A stretch of 37,666 nucleotides of DNA, from the NCBI GenBank assembly GCA_003427395.1, contig BFEA01000469.1, positions 423,277 through 460,942 of the forward strand, in the 5' to 3' direction. The notes below the pieces were generated by a model. The model was not told where the DNA came from, ran no database searches, and saw only the letters and a program-made list of their open reading frames with translations. The position numbers were made by a program, and so were the translations under genes. This document shows, piece after piece, positions 20,300 through 31,812 of the stretch. Source of the stretch: Chara braunii (taxonomy: Eukaryota; Streptophyta; Charophyceae; Charales; Characeae). The first letter of the stretch is position 1, and every line of letters starts with the position of its first letter.

Positions 20300-21187
20300 A
20301 AGATAAAGGATGAAGTATATATCAGTGCAAAAATAAAATAAAGAAAGATGAATAATTACCAAAGAAAGTGAAGATGTTAATCTTTAAAAATTTGAGGAAA
20401 AAAATAAGCATGTAAGGAAATAACTGTTTAACATGAAGAAAATAAAAAATACGAGAAAGGAGAAAAAATGGTTGAAGGAAACTGAAAATTATTGTAAAAA
20501 AAAAAATGACGAAAAATAAGTATCAGTAATTAGGAAAAACAACACTATCTCATGTCATATGGCAAGCGGATGAGATGAGAAATAAAATTGGTAAGGGGTT
20601 GGAGGAAAGAAACTATGTGAATAGGGTTATGATAAAAATAAATATTGATTAGGCTACAAGTTAAACAACTAAGAATTATAAAAATTGTATTATCAAAAGT
20701 ATTTCTGATGATATGCGATTTTGAAAAAAAAAAGAAATAAAATGCAGGAAAGATAGATTGAAAATAAAAATGGTTAAACTATAAAAAAATATTATAAAAA
20801 AATAATAATACTAAAATTGTAAGACTTTTTGAAGAGAAGAGCTATTTGAAGTGGCTAATATGTGACTCAATAAAAAGTGCGATAAAGGAATAATGAAAAT
20901 TAAGTGTTTTTATGAAAACAAAAAACTAGAGTAAAAAATAGAAGTGAAAGATAAGTTTTATGACGATGCAACAAAGAGATAAAAACAGAAACATATGGTA
21001 GAAAAATCTAAAGATAAACAAGGAATGAATAAATTGAAAGATATAAGCGTGAGTTGAAGGATATTGTGTTTTAAGACAAGTAAGAGGTCCAACAAATAAA
21101 TGACAAACAAGTAGTTGCACTTCAAAAAAAGTAAATTTATGTGTTTCCCAACAAACTCGTACAAGGAGAATTTTTAATCATAGCCTG
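20300..21187. other. AT-rich DNA with a diverged direct repeat
   Basis: The stretch around 20352-20400 (containing ATGTTAATCTTTAAAAATTT) repeats 19960-20000 in the same orientation. GATATGCGATTT near 20710 repeats that near 19908. Otherwise there is only A-rich low-complexity sequence. Confidence 0.4.
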
Positions 21188-21910
21188 TGTAGCACGGTGA
21201 ACGTGTTTGCGGCCCTTCACGTTCGCTCGAACGTGTTCGTGCGTTCGTACATTCGCGCGAATAGCACGCAACCGTGTTTAGGCGAATATTTTTTTTTTCG
21301 TAAAAAAAAATAAAAAATATATTTTTCGGTTTTTTATTTCTAACTCATGATTGAATACGAATTTCAACATGACTCCAAGGCAAAGTTGCTTGAATTGTTA
21401 TTTTACATAACATCTACGTAGCACCGTATTCGCGTTCGGAGGCGAACGAGAACATGTTCGCCCGAACACGAACAAACGCCCAAAACCCTCCGAACGAGAA
21501 ATAAAACATATTTCAAAAAAAAAAAACATTCATAGAAAAATCTGAAAACAATATATGTTATGTAAAATAACAAAACAAGGAACTTTTGCCCTGTAGTTAT
21601 GTTCAAATTCGTAAGCAGTCATGAATTAAAAATTCATTTTTTTTTTATTTTCTATTTTGACTTAAAAGAAATATGTTCGCCGGAACATGTTTGCGAGTTG
21701 TTCGCGTGAATGCACGAACACGTTCGCGTGAACATGAAGGGGCGCGAATACGTTCGCCGTGCTACGCAACATAATATATATTTTTTTCAGAGTTTTCTGT
21801 TTTTTTTTTTTTTTTTTTTTAATGTTCGCGTTCGAAGGTTTTGCATGCTTGTTAGTGTTCGGGCGAACGTGTTCGCGTTCGCCTCCTAACGGGAATGTGA
21901 TGCTACATAG
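21188..21910. repeat. Interlocked inverted repeats (A-B-A'-B') of a GTAGCAC-ended element
   Basis: Segment A (21188-21412) is inverted as A' (21555-21767). Segment B (21413-21554) is inverted as B' (21768-21910). A and A' share GTAGCACGG ends and internal stretches such as TTATTTTACATAACAT. B and B' share GTAGCA ends, a GGAGGCGAAC motif and GTTCGCCCGAACAC. All four segments are studded with GTTCGCG/CGCGAAC words like subterminal repeats of cut-and-paste DNA transposons. This suggests a small non-autonomous element with long terminal inverted repeats and a second diverged copy meshed into it. No transposase ORF; target duplication unclear. Confidence 0.7.
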
Positions 21911-23340
21911 ATCACAACGTTTTCATATAAGGAAAACGTTCTCAAATATCAAAGACAACGTTAACTGAAGAAAATTTTAGGTAAGGATCTTGCTTATAAA
22001 TGTAGTAGTCTCAAATCAAGGGTAACATCACTGTTGCTAATTTCGCTCATTCTTATTAAACTACTAAGGACTAAGGAGATGCTGAGAGGAAATGATATTA
22101 CTTTTTAATATATTGTATAAAAAAATATTCTATACTTGTGGGAGCGCAAACTTAAGACCTTGTGATAATAACTTTCATGACAAACATAATAACCATATCA
22201 CCAGCAAATGGCAAGGATAACTTAAGCCAACCTTTTAATATTTGTAAACTTTAACATATAAGAACAAAATTTGGATTGATACGAGAAAAAATATTCGAAA
22301 TGTTTATATTTATAAGATAAATATAACGCTGGTAGAACTTGAGACAACTATCCTTACAACTTATCTTTCACCAAACCCGTACACCACTTTGGTTTATAAT
22401 GATGATATTGGCGATACTGATAATTTATGAAATGATGAATTTTTGTGGTACAAGTATCATTTTGAAGTACATTTCTATATGTAAGTGACAATTAGAAGTG
22501 TGACTAAATAAATATTATTGTTAATGTTTATTAAAAATATATATATGATTCATATTAAAAATATTATGTAAACTCAGTATGTTGTTTATTTTGATCTTAT
22601 ATTGATTAAAAATTAAGATGACTATTATAAAAATATTCATAATTATAAATTATCATATTTATCTTATGTATGTTTTACGTAATTTGACATGTGTATGTCT
22701 AAAGTGAACTTCTTCATACAAAACAATGATAAAGGTAATGACTTATGTTTATTGTTTTATTTTACTTTTTTATGTGGATAATGTTTTTTTAAAGTCGCTG
22801 TTAAAAAAATTGTGTAAGTCGAGTGTAATTATATGTTTTTTTACCCCACGATGGACGAGTTTAAAATTATTATTCAAACTATGTTATAAAGTTATATTAA
22901 TTGGAGGAGAAGATTATTCAATTTTGTAGTTTCAAATGAAGCGATTGTTTGTGACATTGATTATAAATTGATATTTTACTATTGTATCACCTAAGTCGAT
23001 AACTTTCATTGCGAATGTTGATTATATTCTTTACTATATAATACTATGACACTCTTATTTTTTTATTTCTGAGACTCCATAACCCAATAATAATAAAAAC
23101 AGGGATTAAAACACCTTCAAAGTACACATTAAAAAAAAAAATCTAGAATGTAAAACATAGTAGTTATGAAAGCTTTAAGAACTAAAAAGACTATCATGTA
23201 CTCTATCTTCTAATTTTGAAACTAAATCAACTTACTAACATCGAAACAGGTACCAAGGGAATCCTTCAGCACAAAGAAATTGAAGGAAATTCAACGTGAA
23301 GAGATAATTCATAATTGCAAAATATGTGTTTCATCACTTG
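21911..23340. other. AT-rich DNA, nothing recognised
   Basis: Low-complexity AT-rich sequence. Short plus-strand frames such as 22726-22929 are Phe/Leu/Tyr-rich chance ORFs. Confidence 0.35.
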
Positions 23341-23349
23341 AACTATGTC

Positions 23350-23441
23350 TGAAAGAAATGAGACTTGACCCATAGTACATATAATCTTGTTATATACTGA
23401 TTTTGCAAACCAATGTCTGCAACCACTCAGACATATCTCCC
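23350..23441 (-). pseudogene. tRNA-Ser-like sequence (decayed, class II)
   Basis: Minus strand: acceptor GGGAGAT pairs at 6 of 7 positions (with G-U) with TTCTTTC. The D-arm is GTCTGAGTGGTTGCAGAC (perfect stem). The anticodon arm is TTGGT-TTGCAAA-ATCAG. A long variable arm follows, then a T-arm of ATGGG...CTCAT. The long variable arm and CTGAGTGG D-arm are typical of tRNA-Ser. The anticodon reads GCA, not a Ser anticodon; one base change from GCT would explain it. The T-loop is one base short, so it is probably inactive or SINE-derived. Confidence 0.5.
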
Positions 23442-23444
23442 AGA

Positions 23445-23515
23445 AAAAAATGAGATTTGAACCCACGACTTCTGGCGTGATAACCCAACACTTTAACTAA
23501 CTATGCGTTATAAAT
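23445..23515 (-). pseudogene. tRNA-like sequence, possibly Ile-type (decayed)
   Basis: Minus strand: TAGTTAGTTAAAGTG resembles the D-arm/A-box. TTGGGTTATCACGCCAG resembles the anticodon arm of tRNA-Ile(UAU), which has TTATAACGCC. GTCGTGGGTTCAAATC is a near-consensus T-arm/B-box. The acceptor stem is not clearly paired. It lies a few bases upstream of the tRNA-Ser-like sequence on the same strand. Confidence 0.45.
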
Positions 23516-23859
23516 AAAAAAATTATGATTAATTGAAGGTAGCAAAAATGAATGTACGAGTTCATCCTAGATATTAGGGATATTCGACCAAACAATCACT
23601 AGTTATCTGGTCGCACATTGGTATGTTTTGTTCAACACAAAATCATTAAGGTGTCATATAACAAAAAAAATCATAGATATAATGAATAAAAAGTTAAAAA
23701 TATATCTTAACCCAATTGTTTTCCCATGTCAATAATAAGTCAGAATACATAAAAATAATAATATCATAAAAACGAATTGCGTCTATAGAACTTTCTGATG
23801 TGTTTTGCGTTATGATAATGCTCATAATTCTTATGTATACTGCATATTAACGATGGTGA

Positions 23860-24095
23860 TGTTTGCTAGATGGTCATGATGATGATGATGTTTGCAATAT
23901 GATAATGAAGATGATTGTGATGTATATCGTATGACGATTATGATGTGTGATGCATAATCATATTGACGATTGATAATGACATGTGTCGCTTGATAATAAT
24001 GATACTGTATGTTGGATGATAATCAGTGATGCATGTACCAAGATCGATGTAATAATAATGATGTGCGTTAAATGATTAAAGTGATGATGATGATT
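23860..24095. repeat. Degenerate GAT-rich repeat
   Basis: Imperfect TGATGATGA-type trinucleotide repeats interspersed with ATGTGTGATGCAT-like words. Probably a decayed microsatellite. Confidence 0.6.
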
Positions 24096-24167
24096 TTTTT
24101 TCAGTGTGCACGAATGTATATGTGTATAATATAATTTGTGCTATAAGTTTTTTGATCTTTTTAGTTA

Positions 24168-24181
24168 CCCCCCCCCCCCCC
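24168..24181 (+). repeat. Poly-C tract (14 C)
   Basis: Uninterrupted run of 14 C in otherwise AT-rich DNA. Confidence 0.95.
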
Positions 24182-25208
24182 TCATTCATAACCTATAAGC
24201 AACATAATATGCACCGAATAAAATATTGCACTTATTTTTGTACCTAATATTCGAAATCCTTCTGCTGCTGAAAATACTCATACAAATCATGTTGTGGCTG
24301 CTCTAGCATGAGCCTACATCAATATGTATATTTTCCCCCTCCATCTAAATGCCTCTAGATTTTTACTTGGGGGTCCCCTCCCAATAAATAGAAAACTTGA
24401 TGTTCGAGATCGCAGACAACTTGTGCAAAGGACACAAAAGTTAAATGTTCGCATCAAATCTAACGGCATCGGATTCAGTTTAATTTATAGTTAATTCTAT
24501 TTATTTTTATAGTATCCACATTGTCGAGATAAATTTAATACCCTTACAAGGGTACCAGCTCATTATTTTTTGCAAATGACACAAAGTGTGGCAAAACGTA
24601 GTTGAATGACCGTGTAAACTAGGCACTGCCCTTACAAAAAATGCACTTGCATGCCAACCTTTGTGTCGCCGTCGCTCCAACTGTAGCTATTGAAATGACG
24701 AGCATAGAAGGGTTTGGACCCCGTACGCTTACTGTAGCTACAAAGCATTATTGTAGTAGCAATATAATAAGAAGGTCGTTGCGAGCCAAAGTGTACGAAG
24801 TATTATAGGTCTAGTCATGAAGCAGGAGCAGAGCTAAACAAAGATATTTGAATATAGCATAGGTTGCAATGTGACGAGGCTGGGAGAATTGAATAGAAGT
24901 TTGAGAGGGGTCATCGTCTTGTTCTGGAAGATGGCAGAAATCAAGTACGTAAGAAAGTTAAATAAAAACTTGGGGAGATTGCCTATCTCGATGACAAAGG
25001 TATCGGGAGGTAGGACTCAAACCTCAACCCTTCGTTGTGTAAACCCTATTTGAGGGGACCATTAATAAGCATTTACAGCCAGTGGGGCTTAAAGCTCGTG
25101 CGTTTCCACGCGCCCCTCGGGGCTGCCATTATCAGACACAACAAATATCGGGGCCCAAGCCCACTCCTTCTCATGCGGTTTTCCTAACGACGGTTAGCTG
25201 ATACGACG
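24182..25208. other. Unclassified DNA
   Basis: No convincing gene. A weak B-box-like word, GGTTTGAGTCC on the minus strand near 25015-25025, might mark an old tRNA-derived SINE, but no matching A-box was found. Confidence 0.3.
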
Positions 25209-25496
25209 ATGGTGGGATTTAAGCCTGTGCAGTACCTTACGTCAATTTGGGCAACTTACGGCGAACACTTGCACAATGAAGTAGTAGGTGCGCAAGAGCG
25301 TGCCTTGCCAAGTATCCTTTGGGACGACGATTATGTGATATTGCGATATGATAGGGCACCAGCCTCACTTGTCCGCATGTTCTCTGAGACACCACTAAAG
25401 ATAGGCATGAGGCCGAGGGAGCCTAATGTGGCTCCTAATTGGAACTGTAGGCTTAGGCCTGTAACTTCGTATATTTGGGAGAGGGCGAGTGAATAA
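25209..25496 (+). CDS. Open frame of 95 codons, unrecognised; possible exon fragment or chance
   Basis: The most protein-like composition of the small frames in this part: acidic, aromatic and basic residues are balanced, with WDDDYVILRYDRAP in the middle and LRPVTSYIWERASE at the end. I recognise no family and see no splice-site support or homologous neighbour. TA microsatellite starts ~75 bases after the stop. It could be a fragment of an old transposon protein. Treat as unproven. Confidence 0.12.
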   Translation: MVGFKPVQYLTSIWATYGEHLHNEVVGAQERALPSILWDDDYVILRYDRAPASLVRMFSETPLKIGMRPREPNVAPNWNCRLRPVTSYIWERASE

Positions 25497-25572
25497 AGTT
25501 TCTATAGTTGTTATTGCTGTTTGTTTTTCTGTTAAGTAATTTCTTTTATTGTTCCATTTTATTTTCGTTTGC

Positions 25573-25577
25573 GTTAT

Positions 25578-25616
<39 letters not shown>

Positions 25617-25662
25617 TTTTCTCCCTCTCTGCCTACGGTTTACCGGGCAGTTCTATTTGACG

Positions 25663-25700
<38 letters not shown>

Positions 25701-25830
25701 TCAGCCTCCTGATGAGTCGGTGAAACTCCGACGAAACAGTTTGTCACAGCCCCTCGTTTGTTGTCCTCTTCTCCCTCTCTGCCTACGGTTTACCGGGCAG
25801 TTCTATTTGACGATATATAGATTTTATTAT
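25573..25830 (+). mobile_element. Hammerhead-element copies embedded in TA and CTAT microsatellites
   Basis: In order: a TA run (about 25579-25613); a 3' module alone (25617-25666); a CTAT run (about 25665-25699); the 3' two-thirds of the hammerhead from the stem I loop onward (25700-25744) with CTGATGA at 25709-25715, stem II and GAA intact; the linker; a second 3' module (25774-25816); and a short AT tail. The ribozyme here lacks the 5' strands of stems I and III, which are replaced by CTAT repeat, so it cannot form a standard hammerhead alone. The layout is two partial units in tandem separated by a microsatellite. Confidence 0.7.
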
Positions 25831-27694
25831 TATTATTTTTTTTTGCCTTAATCGCTTCGAAGAAGGGATGAAGTACCTAATGATGTAATTGTGCTTATCA
25901 TAGTGCGCTGATTATATCCGGGTGTGGGTCCTTCGTTGTAACTCGATCAATATTCCGCTCTGACTCTTGCGAGTCTCCATGTAGGAATAAAAAAACACCA
26001 AACGTGGGCCATCGAAGGCGACATAACTAACTGTTTTGATTCTATAGATCACAACGTTATGATGCAAATTATCAAAAAAGAGATTGCCCGTGAGAAATTC
26101 CTAGCGCTTGTAGACCAAAGCCCAACATCAACCGACTTATTTCAGTTCGTATGCGCTAGCACCACCAAAGTATAGGTCAAGGTTTGAGTCCAAGAGGAGT
26201 TACACAAGCAAAGATGACTCATAGTTTACGTGAAGGGCACATTTTTTAAGACGTCCGTGGAGATTGGAAAGATACAGAAAGAATTAGCATACCCCAAGCG
26301 CGAGCATGACAAGCGTGAACCTAAAAAATATCTCATTACCAAGTTTGATTAGCTTAGTTAATACACCTATCAAGTATTGAGTTGTAGTTCAAATTCATAT
26401 AAAAATAGTGGGATGAGCTATGAGATACCATGAAACGTGGTTATGCGAAGACTCTTTCAACTGTGATTCCTTAAACTTAGCTCGTTACGTGATATGATTG
26501 AGATCACAATCACGTGTGATTAGGGGAGGGTTGGGGTGAAGTAGAAAGTGTGTTTCGACCACGGCCTTACCGACACGTTACCATTTATAGTGCTTGTTAC
26601 GTTCATTCAAAGGTGGTCGTGGTTGCGGTTATATGTCTCTAGAAAAGTGTTAGTGAGAGTATAGCAAATAGGATCGCTCGTTCTAATTATTTGCTATCCG
26701 AATCTGACCCCAATAAAAGGGCAAGTCCATCCGAAGCTTAGCGGCAAAGCCATCATTGCAAGCCGCACAACTAGTCGGGGTGTGGGAGCGTGGGGCTCAC
26801 GACTGACTCGTTCGCATATACATGGAAATTACGGTCGGGGCCAGGTCACTTGAAATTAATGGAAGGCCAAAACTAAAGAAAAAAACTCAAGAGCACTATA
26901 AAACCCTATTCGGAGTAGTTTTCTTAGTTCGCCGAATCTTGCTTCAAGTCTGGTGTTTTTGCCAGCTTTTATGTTACTGCTCCAAATACAGCGAACTTAA
27001 TACAAATATACCCTAAAACGCATACATATGTAAAAAAAAAATAATAATAAAAAAAAAAAAGAAAAAAAAAGGAAAATATGGCAGTTTCGGTGAAAATTTC
27101 ACCAAAATTTACCGAATTTTGGGCCTTGCATTAACAGCTTCTCGCCCAGGTCCATTATTGGCTAAGCCTTCGGATCCTATGCAAGTGTGCAGTGCTGCAA
27201 CTACTTTACCCAAACACATGAACTTGGAGCTTGACATCGAGCTGGTCCCTTCCCGTTGGGGCAAGCTTTGATTGGCCGCTTGGAGCTATAAGGAACTCAC
27301 GGCTCGACAATAGGAAAATGTGAAGATCATTATTTATGTCGAAATGTTATCGGACTGTGTGGTGCATGTGATGTTAGTTGATTAGAAGTTGGGCCGTTCA
27401 AGCAGAGGGAGAGAAAGAAGAAGGACGAGAGGTTGACGATGACGAGGCAGATGAGGTTGAAAGGAACGAGAATTCAGAAAGTGAGGGATAAAATTTCAAT
27501 TCGAGTGTCGCTGTGTTGAAGGATCGTGCATTGGTCGATTGTGATTGATCTGCTGGGATGGGGAGAAAAAAAAAAGAGAATAAGAAGAGAAAGAAGAGGG
27601 AAGACAATGAATGTAAATACTAAGTCGTATGCACCATTCCTTAACAGCGACGGGCGGAGAAGGGGTCAACTTGGGATTCTCCACCCTGGGCGAG
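25831..27694. other. Unclassified DNA
   Basis: No gene recognised. An A-rich tract at 27030-27075 is low complexity. Short frames such as 26822-27016 have no recognisable features. Confidence 0.3.
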
Positions 27695-27765
27695 TTGGAT
27701 AAGGGAATTGGTAGAGCATCCGGATGAGTAGGAAGGCCGCATGGGGAAGGAGACTGCTCACTCCC
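27695..27765 (+). pseudogene. tRNA-like fragment (5' half)
   Basis: AATTGGTAGAGCATCCGG matches the D-arm/A-box region of many tRNAs (GGTAGAGC-ATCCGG). It is followed by GGAAGGCCGC, which resembles the end of an anticodon arm and the variable loop. No T-arm with GTTC follows, so it is at best a truncated relic or SINE head. Confidence 0.35.
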
Positions 27766-30243
27766 GTCTTTGGACTGGAGATCTCCAATATGTCTCTTCT
27801 TTGTTATTGTTTTTCTTTTAATTCAGTTGCGACTACAGTTAAGTACAAGTCTGAACCCAACTGATTGTATGGTCAGATACACTAAGAAAAGGAGGAAGAT
27901 AATAGGGGAAGAACGAAAGAGTATGAGAAGCCTGCCTAGGAACGACAACCACAAGTTTAGTCAAACCCATTATACTGCATGAGGGTGAATAGGGCTTAAG
28001 ATGAGGCTAGATCCTCGATAGAAGGCTAGGGTTGATACTTGTGAAAAAGTCTGAATCGACACCTTCAACAATTTTTTTTTGTATGAGATCGTAAAATGGA
28101 GAAGGGGGAAGAGGTGGTGAGCGCAACAACTTGCTTACGTAGTCAAAAATGATTCATGAATGCGAAGGTGGCCGATCGCTTGTGCTATTGAAGAAATGCA
28201 CAAATCCCGACTGAATGCCGCCTAGATAAGTCAAGAAAGAAGGAAATGAAAGATGGTGGAGAACCCTATCTGGTGCGACCGATAAACCTTTTCTATATAT
28301 TCTGGATTGGTGAACCAGCGGGTTGAAGCATGAGTAGATAAAAAGATAAGCGAGGGGAAGTGAGTAGGGAAGTCAAGCATAGCATAAAACTCCTCCCATA
28401 GTGTAGGAATATATGGCTTGGAGAACATCCCTCGTCTGAGATGCTGAAAATTCGAGGGTCCAGTCACTGCCTCATAATCATCTCTGCAGAGGAGATATAC
28501 CTCTTAACCATAACAACTAAGTCACATCTGCAAGAGCCATCTGTGAGAAGAAAGAGAACTTGAAGCTTGGGATAGTCTGTGTAGAGCTTTCGTCAGAAAC
28601 TACGGATCAACTTTGTGCCACTTTCATCAAGTTCACGCTCTCTCCTCTCAAGATATTTGACTGCAATGATCCAGATTGAATCAAAGTGATCATGAGTTAT
28701 TTTCCCCTTCTTCACTCAGATCCTCAGATCCTGGATAATAACTTATGAAAACTATGTGAGAACCACGAAGATTGACATATCTTTTTGTTTGAAACCGACT
28801 GAGCTGAGATATCAGTATTGGAAAGCATCCTTGAGAGTAAGTTGTTGAGATTGGCCAAAACTAACTCCTCGATTGGGAAAGACCGAATCGCACTCATGTG
28901 AAATACAATTAATGCTGATTTTTTCTAATATCTCACATTTATTCAACTGCCTCGATGAATGTGAATGTGCTGATCGTTTCACCACTCTGATCCTAATAAT
29001 ACACTTGTGTACCTGATTATTGGTGGTCTCTTGGCAATACTAAGTACTCTCTTCTCTCATCTCACTCATGAATGATGCGATGGAATCTGTCACAGTGTCT
29101 TCTCACTTGTCCGATTTTTCCCATGGAGTCTTTCATGTTGTCCACATGACGTTTTTCTTTAACTTTTTTTTTTCTCTCTTTAAACTGGAAATTAATGTCC
29201 TACTACTAAGTTGATTTACCTATTTCTAATCGTTCTCTGAATCCTTCTCAGTTAAACGCTTCAGACGAGATTATCAGACTTGACCTTAGAGATGATAATC
29301 AGAGTAAGCTCATTGATGGTCACAAACAACCTCCATTTCTCGGTCAACAGTCTCGAAAGATAAGAGTGTGCTATGCGACTTTTCTTCTAGTCCATGGAAA
29401 AAGAAAATATACTCGATAAACTTTTAGTCCTTCACCAACCTCAGTGCGCGTTCCCTCATTGACTTTATGTAGCACATGATGTCTTCAATGGTTTTCTCTT
29501 CCCAGCCTTTTTTTTTATTGCGGTAAAGTGTACAGGTAATCACTAGAACGTTGATGTTGTTCATGATTACATTCTCATACGCTGTTAATTATTGATTTGA
29601 TTAGTTGATATGAAGAACGGGAGTTCAACTTACTCTCTGGCAGACTCAAAATACAATTAAAAATGTTGTTGGATTCGGGTTGTCTGCTGCAAGAGATTAT
29701 TGTTGGAAATTATTCATTTTTAGTCTGGCTACTAGCCTCTTCAGCTAGATAATTAGAACCCGCTACTTAAATTAACATCTCACCGTTAAGTTTCTTCAAC
29801 GGTTGCATGTCACTGAGTTCTCTGTTGGCTACTATCAAGTCGCTCTTCAAACGTAAAGTTGTGCATGCAAAAGTTGAATCCACTAATTTGTAGAGCCTAC
29901 ATTTTTTTTAGCCGTAGATAGTTAATCGTTGCCAGAGTATGGTCTGTCGGACAACTGCAGGGAATGAATCTAAGTTACTGAGTACGGATATGGATAATCG
30001 CTGAGTACTGGAAAGAACTGTGGTCCACTTTGAATAAAACATATAATGCCATCAAAGATAAATCAAACTCACATGGCTAGATGTATGTCATCCGAGATAA
30101 CCTCGCTCATGAGACGAATGACATAATACTGGAACAAAGCTCATTCAAGTTATATGTAAGTACAACTGATTAAATTTGGTTTCAAGTAACTCACAACGCA
30201 TATCACTAGCGACATAACTTACTCAAAGGCACCAGAGTTACTG
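27766..30243. other. Unclassified DNA
   Basis: AT-leaning sequence with no ORF above about 80 codons and no recognisable RNA or repeat. Stop density is high in all frames. Confidence 0.35.
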
Positions 30244-31139
30244 CTGATAATGAATCATTACCATGGCTACCATCCGGACATCCGGACATCCGGACATCCG
30301 AACAGGTGTCCATACGGTGTGTTGTCCAATGTCTGAACGCCAGACCATAGGAGGTCTGTCCGGAAGGGGCCAAAACCTCGAAATTAAAAAAAAGGGGGCA
30401 CCCTAGACCTGTTCCTTGGGTCCAAGGCGTCCCCTGAAAAATGTTTTGATGATTTTTGGGGCCGGTATCGGCCGTACAGGGCGGCCGGACTGGCCTCTTT
30501 TCTACCTGCATCTTGAGTAAACCGTGGAAGGCAGAGTGAGGTTCCTCAGTGACAACGGGAAAAAAGGTGGATCTATGCACTTTAGAGTGCTTTCCCGCTC
30601 ACCCACCACCTCTGCCACACACACACATATACACACATGGAGGGAGAGCGAGAGAGAGCCCTCGTTACTGTTGAACTCGGACTTCGAACTTTGAACTTAA
30701 ATTCTGAACTGCTCAAGTCTTGAACTTTATTAAATATTTACCTTTATTCAAGTTTACTACTGAGTATTTTTTTATTTTTCTTCACTTTTTCTTCCCTTGT
30801 AGCAGTTTGTGCTTTGCAGTGGCTGTGCCAGCACAGTGCATGTCAAGGAATGATCATTTATGTTTGTCATATATGCCGACAACTACTTCTTCTTGGCACC
30901 CTTCCCCTTAAATCACTGTTATACAATGGAACTGCATTCAACATGCATAAGAAACTTGCCTATTTTTTTTTTTTTTTTTCAATCAGGACCGACCCGAACA
31001 TGATCATCCGGACCATCCGAACCGATTCAGACCATGCGCGGACGGTTTGGACTGGGTCGAAAATCTGGACCAACTGGTTGTCCGGGTCTGGATTGGTCCG
31101 TTGTTCGGGTCCGCGGTAGCCATGATCCTTACTGATAAT
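30244..31139. mobile_element. Candidate hAT-like non-autonomous element with 8 bp duplication
   Basis: CTGATAAT at 30244-30251 is repeated at 31132-31139, the 8 bp length typical of hAT insertions. Just inside, CATGGCTACC (30262-30271) is inverted as GGTAGCCATG (31115-31124), 10 and 7 bases from the duplications. Subterminal short repeats follow on both sides: CATCCGGA four times at the left (from 30270) and GGACC/CCGGAC/GGTCC words at the right. Such words are typical transposase-binding arrays in hAT elements. There is no transposase; the 124-codon minus frame inside is not convincing. The unequal spacing to the duplication lowers confidence. Confidence 0.5.
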
Positions 31140-31232
31140 TTAACTGTTACACACACGGAAATAGGATAATATCAAACACAACCCCTGCCCATACACAATC
31201 GTGAGTTGCTATTCATGGTAAGAACCCTGTGT

Positions 31233-31812
31233 CGGGCGGCCAAAGTCAGTCGACCACCTAAAATGGGACAATTTGAAGAGTCGATTGATGAAACAGTAGA
31301 AATTTGAGGGTTAGTGTTAAGGGACGAGCAGTAGAAAAACAGGGCACCTAGGTCAACCCCTGTTTTTTGCTCCGTCTCTCGTTGACACTATCCCTACTTT
31401 TATGCAGATTAATATATTAATTTATCTCACCCTTGACACCCCTACTATCAACTTATTTTTCTCTTATTTCTATTCCCTCCCTACCCGGTCGCTAACGTGT
31501 GCGTGGGTTTCCGCACGGTTGGTTTTGCGCGACCGAATTGGAAAGACTATTTTATCTGTATGAAGAAATTTAAAAGCGCGGTTGAGATAATTAAGGATGA
31601 AACGGAACTCTAAATCCACGATCTTAAATGATATTTTATTTTTATTTTATTTTTTCCTTATTATGACGTTATGTATTAACCCCGACGTTTGTCCCAATCT
31701 AGGCTATTTTGTTATCCCGCTTATTACCCCTGTTCCCCTTAGTGCGAGTGACATTTATTTTTTATTATGATTAAAAGTGCGGTGAGCGGGGTACGAGGAC
31801 TGGCTATTTTGC
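31233..31812 (+). mobile_element. Dispersed ~580 bp element, copy 1
   Basis: Homologous along its whole length to the inverse of 35436-36017, about 85-90 percent by eye. Ends are CGGGCGGCCAAAGTC and GGCTATTTTGC. It has AT-rich runs, no ORF, no terminal inverted repeats, and CTATTTTG repeated internally near 31704. Flanking 5-mers (TGTGT and GGTAC) do not match, so no duplication is retained here. Confidence 0.75.

Noticed and set aside
25005-25060. tRNA-like sequence on the minus strand
   Set aside because: Only a B-box-like word (GGTTTGAGTCC) is present; no A-box or acceptor pairing.
25700-25760. A type I hammerhead at the second copy, cleaving after TTTGTC
   Set aside because: The sequence before CTGATGA does not pair with that after TGTC, so no stem I can form. 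The strands of the type III form are missing here.
30206-30580. 124-codon minus-strand frame
   Set aside because: It spans the end of the candidate hAT-like element and its CATCCGGA repeats; no recognisable protein features.
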